From NCBI RefSeq assembly GCF_002865645.1, contig NW_020194589.1, positions 604,812 to 668,811 on the forward strand: DNA of 64,000 nucleotides. The letters are read 5' to 3'. The notes below the pieces were generated by a model that saw only the letters and a list, made by a program, of their open reading frames with translations, searched no databases and had not been told where the DNA came from. Shown piece by piece: positions 1 through 9,713 of this stretch (positions are counted from its first letter, which is position 1; each line of letters opens with the position of its first letter). The translations under genes were made by a program, and so were the position numbers. The DNA is from Hyaloscypha bicolor E (Eukaryota > Ascomycota > Leotiomycetes > Helotiales > Hyaloscyphaceae).

Positions 1-495
1 TGAATCGAATTGAAATCACCCCATGTAAGCTTCGTACGGGAGCTTCGTATGGCTAGTGGTTGAATTTCACGAATTAATGTGCATGCATATGAATTAGAGG
101 TGTGCTGCTTGGAGATGTGCGGTTTGGCAGCGGTTTGGCGGAGCCCTGGCCTTGGTTTTTGAGGATCGGGGTCATGAAACCACGCCGTGGCTTGCAGACC
201 CGCCGCTAAATATTTGATAGGTAAAGCCTGAAGTCACCAAACCGACGAGCCAGTTAGGTAACCGCACAAAAAATTATTCTGCTTCACCAGCACTTGTAAT
301 CTTCGCTGTGAATTCTTCAATTCTTCTGCTCTCTTAACACTAACAAGGCCACAAAGCCTTCGACCGATTTCCGTCCTTCGGCGTCACAATTCAAATTCGC
401 TTACACCAGAGGGCATCCCTCGCACTTCTCGACCTTCAAAATTATTTCTCAAAACGCCATCCAATCGAACTCTTGTGCCTGAATTCGAACCTTCA
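1..495. other. Intergenic, no gene recognised
   Basis: Normal base composition with no convincing reading frame, RNA gene or repeat on either strand. It may hold upstream sequence of the broken gene starting at 496. Confidence 0.4.
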
Positions 496-893
496 ATGGC
501 GTCCGGGGTAGCGTTAATGCTAGCAAATCATAATCAGGAATTGGCTGAGCTCTTCGACCTCATTGTGAATTCCCCTCCCGCCCTGGGGCCCAACGGTCAT
601 GCCAGCAGAATGCGACCCACATGTAAGATTACACCATACCGCAAGCCTGTATGCCAGGTTTTCATCCATTATGATTATCGGGCTGACGCTGGGTTTTTCA
701 TTTTATCACTCTTCATTGCGTCAGGCCTAAAAGAGAGTCGCCCCCGCTTTTAAACCACCTCGCTGAAGCTACGCCTGAGGACAGAGAGGACGAATTAATG
801 ATGTTTTGCAAGAAGCGCGGTATTAATGTTGAAAAGATAGAGAACTTGAGAAGTGAGAAAGAAGACGGTTATCCTGGGGTTCGAAATAGATAG
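496..893 (+). pseudogene. Small hypothetical gene broken by a 1-base frameshift in a C-run
   Basis: Starting at the ATG at 496 the frame reads MASGVALMLANHNQELAEL and continues to a hydrophobic stretch (GFFILSLFIASG, about 688-726), then stops at 751. A second frame takes over at the run of five C (741-745) and reads LLNHLAEATPEDREDEL to a TAG at 891-893. One more C in that run would join the two frames. The second part matches the C-terminal motif LAEATPEEREERLQM of the minus-strand gene at 1768-2367, so the two are probably paralogues. The family is not recognised. A spliced model (donor at 623, acceptor at 724) was tried and gives the wrong phase. Either a real pseudogene or an assembly error in the homopolymer. 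Confidence 0.45.
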
Positions 894-1767
894 TTGGTTA
901 TAAGGGGTTTGGTAGAGTCGTTAAAGGGCCTGCAAAACTTCATAAAGTTGAGGAAAGAAAAACAATGCCTCACATGGGTGCTTGCGAACTGAGTGGTGTA
1001 TATAAGTTTCTAAACAGATACTTGTGCTAAAATTGAGTGTCATATTGCCTCCTCGCGCCCAAGGATAAAGTTTTATGGAGTCGTAGAGCGTCTTAACCCT
1101 AGTGGGTGCCTCTGTTCAACTGCTATGCCATCCTTAAAACGGTATTCGTTTTTTCTGCTGAATATCGTCCGGTTGTAAATGAAGCTTTAATATCTCTGCT
1201 GCAAAAATCATTTTTCCAAACGGATAAGGTAGATTTCATCTCTTGTTGCTTCCTACAATCCCCATGGTCAGGACTAAAGTTCATGAATCGAGGTATTACC
1301 ACAGCTCCCCTCTCTTTCTGAGAGCGGGCCCGCCTCCAGCTTCACGTCGAACAAGTCGACATTACAATACTCGAAAATCGCGGCCCCGCAGGCATTCAAC
1401 GATGACATAGAAACAATTGTTAAGCTTCATTTTCATCTCGGGGGGATTGCGCCTCCCACATAACATTGCGCAAGCCGATAATCCAGTTCTTGAGAAACAC
1501 AGAGGCCAGACAATGTTCGAACTTATCCTGGAGTGTAAATTAAACGGGATCATTGATACAACAAACAGAATTCAGGTATGGGCGGCGACGTTGAATATTG
1601 ACCGGGAACTCGGGCTGGAATTATAAGATGGACTGGATGGTAATTCCAACTGAAGCTGAGCATTCTCGGGTTTGCATGATTACGGAAATACGCCATGACC
1701 TTTGATTGACCTCTAAATGTTCGTAGGTAAAGCCGAAGCCCACCGTCCTTGCATCCGAGCCTCCTTC
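894..1767. other. Intergenic; one weak open frame at 1417-1626
   Basis: No recognised gene. A plus-strand frame at 1417-1626 (69 codons, ending in GGAATTATAA) has plausible amino-acid make-up but no family match, no visible splice partners and an overlapping antisense frame. I do not call it a gene. Confidence 0.3.
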
Positions 1768-2367
1768 TCAGTTTCCCAGAAAAATATCTCCCTTCTCCCC
1801 TCCCACATTCTCCCTCCGTCTAACTTTACCACCATTGGCCTGACAGATCATCTGCAACCTCTCCTCTCTTTCCTCGGGTGTGGCTTCTGCTAGTTCCATG
1901 GCGAACTTGTGGTCGACCTCCCTGCCATCTGAGACAAGCCACAATCCCATCATGACACAACACAGCGTAATATATAGCAATTCAGCAAGGTAAAACTTCA
2001 TCCAAAGTTCATTGGTAGCGTCCAGATAGGCTTGGCATTCAACAGGGAGGTCGGCCTCAGGGTAAGAATTAACGGTGAAGACGTCCGATGTTACAAACTC
2101 GATTATATAGGGTAGAGTGAGGAAGATGCTGAACATCGCGGTGTTGAATCCAGCTACAGGAGCTGGTATGTGATAATTGGATAGCGGTGTTCTGCGAGGT
2201 AGAAGGGGAATGCCTCGAGGGGCGAGAGGACTGAGTGCTGGGTGACTTTTGGTTGCCTCTGGGTAGAGTGCGTTGCTAAATAAATGCCTGATGATTGAAA
2301 CCGGCGATATGTTTTGTGGCTTGTGGATATCGAGTTGGGGTATAGAGAGGGACTGAAAAATTCGCAA
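1768..2367 (-). CDS. Hypothetical small membrane protein with two predicted helices
   Basis: A 199-residue single-exon frame. Hydrophobic segments lie at about residues 76-95 (AMFSIFLTLPYIIEFV) and 128-148 (LLYITLCCVMMGLWLV), with a short loop between containing two acidic clusters. A charged C-terminal tail follows, with LAEATPEEREERLQM and a basic KVRRRE patch. This suggests a two-pass protein of an internal membrane, but no family is recognised. The tail motif recurs in the broken gene at 496-893, which faces it (the two are convergent). The first 60 residues are low in features, so the true start may be a later Met. Introns cannot be excluded. Confidence 0.5.
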   Translation of the reverse strand: MRIFQSLSIPQLDIHKPQNISPVSIIRHLFSNALYPEATKSHPALSPLAPRGIPLLPRRTPLSNYHIPAPVAGFNTAMFSIFLTLPYIIEFVTSDVFTVNSYPEADLPVECQAYLDATNELWMKFYLAELLYITLCCVMMGLWLVSDGREVDHKFAMELAEATPEEREERLQMICQANGGKVRRRENVGGEKGDIFLGN

Positions 2368-2529
2368 TGATTATTTGAAGTGTGTGCGAAGAAGAGTAAA
2401 GTCTTTATAGCTTCATGCCGGCAGCTAGTCCTCGCTGACGTCCATGGGGGCTTCAGACTTTGCCAGCCTGAATCTAGCGGCCACCCTACGGAAAGCCGTA
2501 GTTCTAAGCGCCACTGAACTTCGCACTAG

Positions 2530-2860
2530 GCACGTAGCATGCTTCACCCCACCAAAAATCCCACGCACACCACGCCCCCTCTCCCTGTGCCTCTATTACT
2601 ACTTAAATATTGACTCTCTCTCTCTCTCTCTCTCTTTAATTCTTGCTTCGATATAGATAAGAATAGGGCTAGGAGAGAGGGGGTGAGGGCGAGTGATGTG
2701 GGGAGAGCGAGCGAGTTAAAACGTGGGTCACGAGGAAAAGAGGGCCCTATGATTATAGGCTTCTTGTTACTAAATTTTAGGGCGATGGTCACTAGATTAT
2801 AGGCTATAGGTACTGGAAAATTAGTGCTTGAAATTTTCGTAGGGTGCGGCACAGATTTTT
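2530..2860 (-). repeat. Dispersed repeat R1, copy a (inverted relative to copy at 17.6 kb)
   Basis: About 2700-2852, read on minus, matches about 17,650-17,800 read on plus, including shared words such as CCTATAGCCTATAAT and CTAAAATTTAGTAA. Similarity continues more weakly into the CT-rich part near 2,600. The copy at 17.6 kb sits in an insertion inside a retrotransposon, so R1 is mobile or part of a mobile element. The class is unknown. Apparent peptide similarity between the copies follows from the DNA similarity and is not evidence of a protein. Confidence 0.65.
2614..2636. repeat. (CT)n microsatellite
   Basis: An uninterrupted CT dinucleotide run of about 23 bases. A shorter CT run lies near 4,122-4,135. 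Confidence 0.9.
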
Positions 2861-4413
2861 GGTAAGCTCCTCTCGCTCGTTACCTCCGCCCCGCGCCCCC
2901 TCCTCCCACCCGAAGATCGAGAGCTCGCTTCCTAGCCCTACCAAAAGGCCTGTAACCCGAAATAGGCTTATCAACGTTGCAACATCCGTTCTATTGCAGA
3001 ATTCCATCTTCTATTTCGACACAGCTCTTCGACGTCGCCGGCCGGCACTGCGGCAGCAACAGCTGGCCTGTGTCTGCTGCATCGATAGAGCTCTGAAATA
3101 TGCTTCTTTGGCCTCGAATATAGTTTTGAGTTCTTTTGTCTTGGGATTTGGAATATCTGACTTATTTGCACTAAGCCAGACGATGTTTCTTTGATTCTCA
3201 ATATCTTATTATTGGCAAATGTATTACCAGAATACTATGATAGGGCTGAGTACCAATTCTATCTCGTGCGAGTTGTCAAGTGACATATAATACCACAAAT
3301 GAAAAGAGATGCCCCATTTTCGGAGAAACAGGGAAATTCCTCACCGTCTTTTTCTGTGTCGATTGCTTCATTTTAATTCAGGGGGCTATAGGTTGAGACT
3401 GAATCATACATGCATGGATGGGGGAGTTGGGGCACCAACGATTGCCCATCCCCGCGCAATTGCACACGTCTTCCTCCCGCCTCAGTCAATAGGAGTTATT
3501 CCTCTAATCTCATAGATTCATTTCCAATGTCTCCCGGGAGGGATGAAATTCCAGGCGGCCTGCGCTTTGGGTTGTGTCGAGGTAATAGGCTTTCAATATG
3601 GCAGGTACGACGACTGTCACTGCCTTCCGCTGCCTCCACATATCTCTTTGCAGCATCTTCGCGTTCGGAGAGAGAAGGGAAAATATTTCAATTCAACAAG
3701 ACGATACCGCAACGAACGAAACCGAAGTAGCAGCGCACCCGCAGACTCCACACGACACGCCGCACAAAAACGATATCTCCTCTCGCCTCTCTTCTCACAA
3801 CAAAACAGACAAAAAACGACCGACAAAATCACACCACAGCTCTAGCATAGGAGGGTGCCCTCAAACAAAAGGACAAGCAGTTGGTCAGGCCGCTCCGCTC
3901 CCGCGCGAATCCCGCCATTAGCTCGAGCGCATCTGAATCATCCAGCAGCAGCTCTGCCAGAACAAGAAGACAAGGGAGCACACCAGATCCATCGGCACCA
4001 GCGGCGCTATCTCCCCTTTATTCGAACCACCTCGCCACAACCGAGCACAAATATTCGAGTACATCGGTACCTAGCAGAACCTAAGAAGCGTTGAGGACCG
4101 AACGAGCGGCGCCCATACTCTCTCTCTCTCTCTGTTTTATGGACTGGGAGCGAAGAATCTAACGAATGCTGAGTTTTGATGGCAATGGCAATGGCGAGTG
4201 CGATCAGCACAAATTGTAATAGCAACAAGAGAACCGAGGTTGCCTTGCGCTGGGTTCGAGAAGGTGGTGGTTTGCCACACAGGGCGTTGAAAGCGTTGAA
4301 GACCGAACGTGCGAGGGTATAGGTAGAACAGCACCACTGTACGTAAGTCAACCTTCTGCAAGATTCCGAATCTGCTGTCAAATTAGGATACTGACGGCAG
4401 AAATCTCGGCCAA
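2861..4413. other. No confident gene; several short overlapping frames
   Basis: About 1.5 kb of normal composition with many short, mutually overlapping frames on both strands and no conserved motif. A minus-strand frame at 4007-4474 contains one hydrophobic run (SVLLLLLQFVLIALAIAIAI), but it has no other support and overlaps a more coding-like plus frame at its 5' end. Pyrimidine-rich CT runs near 4,122 could be promoter-associated. Confidence 0.3.
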
Positions 4414-4662
4414 TTGCCAGCTCCAAGTGCAGCTCGTCGAGGAGCCACATATCCCAAAACCGCCCTCGAAACACACCACGACGGCCACAAACTTTACGAC
4501 GTAGTAGGCGAAGAGGAGTTCGTTGAACATTGTTCTGATGAAAAGGGGGTTTTGATGGGAGATTGGGAGAAACGATTTCCAGACAAGAAAGTTATTGGAA
4601 CTTCTGTGATGGCTGACGTTCTCTACAGACTGTTCACTCGCTCTAAAGTCGCCCGAAAATAG
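4414..4662 (+). CDS. Possible C-terminal exon of an unrecognised gene
   Basis: The last 62 codons (about 4474-4662) are rich in charged residues (KLYDVVGEEEFVEHCSDEKG, then GDWEKRFPDKKVIG) and end at TAG. That looks protein-coding. No ATG starts this part and no clear upstream exon or acceptor was found, so it may be a terminal exon or a remnant. No family recognised. Confidence 0.3.
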   Translation: MPAPSAARRGATYPKTALETHHDGHKLYDVVGEEEFVEHCSDEKGVLMGDWEKRFPDKKVIGTSVMADVLYRLFTRSKVARK

Positions 4663-4912
4663 AGTTCACCCATCGTCACCTTCATCAATCTCCCCAGCAA
4701 CCCAAAACGCGCAAGCGGTCTCCCAATTCAACTTTTGCCATCAACTCTTGATTCTTATCCAACCCGGAGACCGTCTATCTTCTCGCCTTTCACGTTCTCA
4801 CTGCTTTTAACATTGACATGGGCTTCCTCGCAGACTCTTACCAATTCCTCCTCAAACCTTCAAGCGTTATAATCTCAATAATTCCTTTCAATTCCAAAAA
4901 TAGTCTTCTAGT
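4663..4912. other. Intergenic, 3' side of the MFS gene
   Basis: No coding signal. AT-rich words such as TATAAT near 4,868-4,873 (ATTATA on the minus strand) could belong to the 3' end of the transporter transcript, but no defined poly(A) signal can be claimed. Confidence 0.3.
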
Positions 4913-7042
4913 TTATTTTCTTCCTGTATAACAGTAAAACCTTTGATTCATTAGAATAAAATCTTGCCATGAGGCTGCCAGATTACTCACAACTAATCCA
5001 ACAGAGGCTAACAAACCGGCCAAGAGAGCAATGCAACTAATGATCCAACTAGAACCTAGTTAGTCATTTCCACGCAGACTATTGGATGGGTTAGATGTAC
5101 GCTGGGCGCATTGCAGACACCAGTACACCGAGCGCCGTATCGCGAATGTGCGCTGGTACAATATCAAAGAACATACCACTTTGGCCCGATAAAGCACGCT
5201 CAATTTCTTCTTTAGAGCTATTCGGCAACAATTTTGTTAATCCCTGAATAGCAATGTTCGTGAATAATGAGCTAGAGACAGAGAGAGAAAAAGCTATAGC
5301 GCCAGTTTGTGCTGAGACAAATATGTAAGTAGCATTTAGCCAACAATTAGGGGAGAGCACATACAGATAATAATGAAAGCTAGAGCTCCTTGGGTTTCAA
5401 ATTCGGGTGTATATGGCAAGATCAGGGTGTAGCCGATCTGTATATAAGTACCCATTCCAGCCCCAATCAGCGCTTGGGAAATATAAATGGTCAAAGGATT
5501 TGTAGTCAGTTTGAGTAGAACTGTGAGGTTCAGTTAGTAGAGTGAAATATCTCTACTAGAGGAGTTAGTGTACTTACCCATTAAAATCATCCCTGGAAGT
5601 GCAACCAAACTTCCTACAATTGGCCAGAACTCGAGATACCCAATCCTTGGCATCTGATATCCCGACAGCGACAACCCTAGCGACATTGCAAAAATCATAG
5701 GGAGCAAGCGTAGTGCCGCCATCAACGCGCTATCTCCTCTACTAAATTGGAAATAAAGTGAAACAAAATTGGTTGGAACAAACCCGGCAATGCTGCTTGA
5801 TGCACTGATTACAAAAATCAAGCAGGCTTCTGGTATGAACAGCATTTTGACCGGGAAGAGACGGTCTTTCGGACTCGTGAAGATACACAAGCCTTGTTGG
5901 AAAGCCAATAGAACAAGCGAGGCTCCAGCAGTAATAAAGATGGTGATGCTCGTGGCGGAGTTCCACAAGAACCGCGTGCCACCAAAGTTCACCCCCGTAA
6001 AAAGTGAGACTATTGCACTAATGCTCAGGATCCAACCTAATGCATCCAATTTTCGAAGTCGAACTAGGGGTGGCACGCCTGGGAAGGGGTGAATGTTTGG
6101 AAGGAGATATATGTAGACCGGTGTGAAAAGCGCGCACACGATCAGGTTGATATAGAATCCCCACCTCCAGGCAGTTTTCCCCAGGGCGCCACCAATTAAT
6201 GGTCCAAGTATGCGCCCAATACTCCAAAAAAGTCCACTATAATAAAGTGTAAGTCTGGATTGGCCCAGAGAGGTGTGCGAAGTATACGAAGGAAATGCTC
6301 ACATAGCGCCCAAATACACTGGTCTCTCTTTTACATCTATCGTGGCTGTGAGAATAGTCATGATACCCGTGTAGACCCCGGTACCTCCTGCGCCGGCAAG
6401 AACTCGACCAATAATGAGGGTATTCATACTCCATGCAGCGCCACATAATGTGGAACCTAGAATGAACGTCGTAAGAAATCCTAGATAGAGGTGTTTTGCG
6501 TTATAGAGGCTGTATAACTGCCCAACCGGCAGAATAAGAGACAATGCTCCTAGACCAAAACTACCCTTCACTGTCAGTAGAGATTTGATGCCTTAAGAAT
6601 GTCGGTCTGACCTACCCCACGAATACCCACGGTAGCTTCGATGCTTCCCCAAGTTCGCTGACCATAATCTGAAGAGTAGAGAGGTCTTAGCATGAGGCGT
6701 CATCAACGGAGGGGGAGGCTGACTGGGATAATAATAGTCGTTACGCTTTTGTCGATGCAGTAAAAGAACATAGCAGACGCAAGGGCGGTAACATATAGGA
6801 CCCACTGTCATATCAATCAGGGCACAGCCTACGTGGTGATTAACTGACAAACTTACTCGCCATCCACGCACACTCTCTCCCTGAATTTCTTTTTTATCTT
6901 GAGGCAGGCCATTCTCCTCGAGATCCAGTTCAAGAGCTAGAGTTCTGGGACCCTCGAGCTCAAACGATGAGGATGAATCCCACTTAGTAAGCAGTTTTTC
7001 TGAATCTGGATCCTTCAAAGGCTGGTCCCCACTTTGTAGCAT
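4913..7042 (-). CDS. MFS multidrug/toxin efflux transporter, 14-helix (DHA2-like)
   Basis: Plasma-membrane proton-antiport exporter, substrate unknown. Eight exons give 1,740 nt, 579 residues, the usual size for 14-helix MFS exporters: 7042-6857, 6804-6724, 6668-6616, 6560-6303, 6236-5578, 5520-5365, 5311-5101, 5048-4913. All introns are GT-AG, 52-66 bp, and the phases agree throughout. Residues 1-62 form a charged cytosolic tail. Helix 1 is VTALASAMFFYCIDKSVTT, with the Asp typical of this family. Motif A appears as GQLYSLYNAKHLYL in loop 2-3, helix 4 holds GRVLAGAGGTGVYTGIM, and helix 5 holds IGRILGPLIGGAL (motif C region). The last exon supplies helix 14 (WIISCIALLAGLLASVG). The acceptor of intron 3 (about 6,561) is the least certain junction. 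No biosynthetic genes lie beside it, so a cluster role cannot be claimed. Confidence 0.88.
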
Positions 7043-7470
7043 TTTCGGACGTCGTCGACAATGCCAACAAAAATAAAAAATAAAAATAAAGACAGAAAAG
7101 CAAAGATAAAGGAGGTGAAAGGAAGATAATTGTTCACTTAAGGTTCTTGTACGGAATCTCTCAAAAGTTAAACTTGCCTGAAACTACAACTTGAACTTTC
7201 TTTCAGAGAACGGCCGTGCACATGAGTATGAGGGAAGGTGGCCTTGAAAACCGTGTGGAACACCAAAACCGCTATGATTAGAAAATTGCACCGAATCTCG
7301 ACGGAATACTTAAAACTCTTTAAAAATATTTTGAGTAATAGAAAAGGAGGAGATCTAACTTTCGCGAAATTTTTACAATAATTAAATTTGAGGCGGAATT
7401 GTGAGAATTTCTGTATTGCGAGGGTCAAGATTACGCTCGTCCTCGCTTAGCGTATTGAACGAGTTGAATA
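7043..7470. other. Upstream region of the MFS gene; possible gene remnant on minus
   Basis: The first 100 bases upstream of the MFS start are A-rich. Further on, a minus frame near 7,384-7,468 reads FNTLSEDERNLDPRNTEIL to a stop. This is coding-like and may be the other half of the fragment at 8120-8346, now separated by the inserted element at 7471-8117. No family recognised. Confidence 0.3.
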
Positions 7471-8117
7471 CAGTCGATCCGATCCAAAAGCGACAAAATG
7501 AAAAAAGTCTACCAAAATACTAACTAATGTAAATCGTATTAATCGGAATTATCGTATATCTTATAGTAATTGATTTCCTGGTCTCCGATTTTTAATACCT
7601 TTAATATTACGGGAGTTACAAAGCACGTGATCATTTTTATACGAGCTCGCATAGAAATTTTCGCGTTTTATATAGGTAAAAAATTACACCTTGTATAATA
7701 TACGAGGTTGCACGTGATTAAAATCATGAACTTTTTATACTTTATACTTTCTTTACTAATAACTCTCCAAAGTTTAAGCTCTTACTATATATACTAAGCT
7801 TATAGAAGCTTAAGGGGCCTTATAAGGCCTTTTAAGTCTAAGTTTAATTTATTATTTACTTAGGTACACGTGACTTTCGTAAAATATTTTCGCGTTTTGT
7901 ATGGTCAAAAATCAAAAAAGTTAAAAACGTCCGTGCACTTTAAACCTCAATTACTAATTAACCACAAATCGCATTAATAATCTGATTAATAAGTTTTATT
8001 CGCCTGGTTCTTTTCTATAATTACATTACTTAGTATTAATTAATTGGGGTTGTGGTTAAAAAGTTATTATGGATACAAAAAGGCGACCCTTTTGTCGATT
8101 TTGGATCGGACCGACTG
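7471..8117. mobile_element. Non-autonomous Tc1/mariner-type element (element A)
   Basis: The left end CAGTCGATCCGATCCAAAA and the right end (reverse complement CAGTCGGTCCGATCCAAAA) form inverted terminal repeats of about 28 bp. TA dinucleotides flank both ends (7469-7470, 8118-8119), the duplication expected for Tc1/mariner. The element is 647 bp with no transposase frame. Its right 250 bp are the inverse of the left end of element B (11913-13263), and its left end resembles the right end of B. A therefore looks like a deletion derivative of the same family. Confidence 0.8.
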
Positions 8118-8119
8118 TA

Positions 8120-8346
8120 GACCTTCTTTCCATCATGGCTGTCATTGATGTATCGAATATTGCAAACAGCCTTGCGGTACACGTGAAGGATTAGCTTCAG
8201 CCACACACCTGACGCTTGGAAAAAGAAAATAGCCGATACTCCCTCTGCATGTGAGCTCAGAAAATATGGCTTGACCCCAGCATCAAGATCATTATAGAGG
8301 CGCTCAATATCGTCGTTAGAGATTCGAGCCCTTGATATTTCTGTTC
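8120..8346 (-). pseudogene. Unrecognised coding fragment cut by element A
   Basis: Read on minus from a possible acceptor (AACAG, about 8,341-8,345), about 75 codons stay open with normal composition, for example RISNDDIERLYNDLDAGVKP and later FFFQASGVWLKLILHVYRKA. The frame ends exactly at the TA target site of element A. No start codon is present, so it is an exon or remnant of a gene split by the insertion. No domain recognised. Confidence 0.35.
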
Positions 8347-8511
8347 AGGATGAACGTTCCACTTAGGGCCCGTTTCGCATGGCTGCACGTCTTTCATTTG
8401 CTGGTAATCGCGATAACCAAATACCAGCTTTCATTACTTGATAATCAAAGCTAGTAAATGCATTAATTAAAGTATTTCGCAAAATGTAGAACTGAATATT
8501 ATTATAATTAC

Positions 8512-8755
8512 TGTGACGGCTGGTGTCACATGGTTGATACGGACGTGGTTTCAGCCAAAGGGGTTGGTTTTAGCTAAGGTTCCAAGCTATGGTTCAAACC
8601 AAGCTCGCTTCCAAAGCTCGGCGTTTCAGTGGTCTTGGCCATACCTACTTATCCACTGCCACACCTCACTCCTTCCTCCTTAGCTTTAAATTCTCAAGAC
8701 ATAGGAAATCATTGATCTTTGAGCCTCGTTCCATTGCTCTATTCCTGCCGTCACA
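8512..8755. mobile_element. MITE family M1, copy 1
   Basis: A 244-bp element with inverted ends TGTGACGGC and GCCGTCACA, flanked by a perfect 5-bp duplication ATTAC (8507-8511 and 8756-8760). Its whole body is the inverse of 15288-15530. It holds no transposase. Ends and duplication length do not let me name the superfamily. An open frame at 8589-8771 is internal sequence of the element, not a gene. Confidence 0.85.
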
Positions 8756-9030
8756 ATTACGGAGGTTTTAGCTTCATCTCCGCTAGCGTTTTAGCCCCTA
8801 TTTTCAGCCTCACTAATTTCCTCTGTAATAATTCGTGTTGCTCCCTATAATTATAGCGTCTTATAGCCTAGAAATATTTAATTATTATATAGAAAAGTAA
8901 TTAATAAAAGAACTACACATTATATTACTTACTACTAAATAAATTAATATAAGATATATTCTACTAGAATCGCAAAATATAAAGCTTTAGAGAGAATTTA
9001 TGCCCTAGAGAGGCCTATAAAGGTAGTAAA

Positions 9031-9125
9031 AGCTAGTATTCAAATGCTTAGCATCTACAGAACCACCTATAATAGGTGGTTCTATGGATACTAAGATTAG
9101 TATGGGAGCGATTACTAGTATTTGA
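9031..9125. repeat. Foldback element with a perfect 23-nt palindrome at its centre
   Basis: The centre, 9060-9082, is a perfect palindrome with 11-nt arms (GAACCACCTAT) around a single A. Outside it, the left arm CTAGTATTCAAATGCTTAG and the right arm CTAAG followed by CTAGTATTTGAATACTAG extend the inverted symmetry with mismatches. It could be a short transposon foldback or a strong hairpin if transcribed. Confidence 0.6.
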
Positions 9126-9190
9126 ATACTAGTGACTATTACTAGTAAATAAAAATATACGAAACACTTTTTTTTTAAATAAACAAATAA

Positions 9191-9232
9191 TGTCTATCCC
9201 TGTATGCCGAAAAAACTAGTATACCGAAAAAA
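9191..9232. repeat. Inverted-repeat partner of 13,957-13,994
   Basis: It reads CTATCCCTGTATGCCGAAAA, then a second ACCGAAAAAAC-like unit. The reverse complement of 13,957-13,994 carries the same two units with C where this copy has T, as expected for RIP-type decay. The copies are 4.7 kb apart in opposite orientation. Confidence 0.6.
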
Positions 9233-9249
9233 CTTTATAGTCGAGGGGT

Positions 9250-9713
9250 CTTAAAACTCCACTACTTAAATATATAAAGTTGTAATTAGTATGCTACTAT
9301 TCTCTAGCTATCTCTCTATAAGGCCTCGACTAGCAGTCAGAAAATTACTGCAGTTTAGCTGTGCTATTCATTGACCTGCTGAGAGCATCCAAAGCTACTT
9401 TAGCGGCTAACCCTTGTTCTGTCATGACTATCAACCTGTAACTGGAATCCGGGGCCGTAGCATAAAGCTTCTATTAAGGTTGAATATAATTCCAAGGTTT
9501 GAAGACAAGCAGTACACGAAAACCTACCTGCCGGATGTATCCGGACAAAAGTGGGAGGCACGCAAAATGCCAATAAGCGAGGATAGATTTATCGCCTGGC
9601 TTATACAGTATTCACAGCCACGCTAGTCGTATTTTGCAACACATTTTACAGTCATCACGTGAATTTGAAGCGTAGTGTGGCGCGGTCGTGTGTGAAAGCC
9701 AAATATTAACTGG
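9250..9713. other. Intergenic; weak plus-strand frame at 9414-9626
   Basis: A 70-codon plus frame ends in ISEDRFIAWLIQYSQPR. Composition is plausible, but it has no family match, no introns and no neighbours to support it. Recorded as unsupported. Confidence 0.25.

Larger units (their letters stand above)
8756..9413. other. AT-rich intergenic stretch with foldback structures
   Basis: No gene. It contains the foldback at 9031-9125 and a block with two GCCGAAAAAAC-like words at 9191-9232, listed separately. Confidence 0.5.

Noticed and set aside
5742..6446. Frames on both strands over the MFS exons
   Set aside because: Alternative-frame shadows of a gene with strong motifs and consistent splice phases.
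4913..7042. MFS transporter as part of a secondary-metabolite cluster
   Set aside because: No synthase, oxidase, methyltransferase or pathway regulator lies within the window around it.
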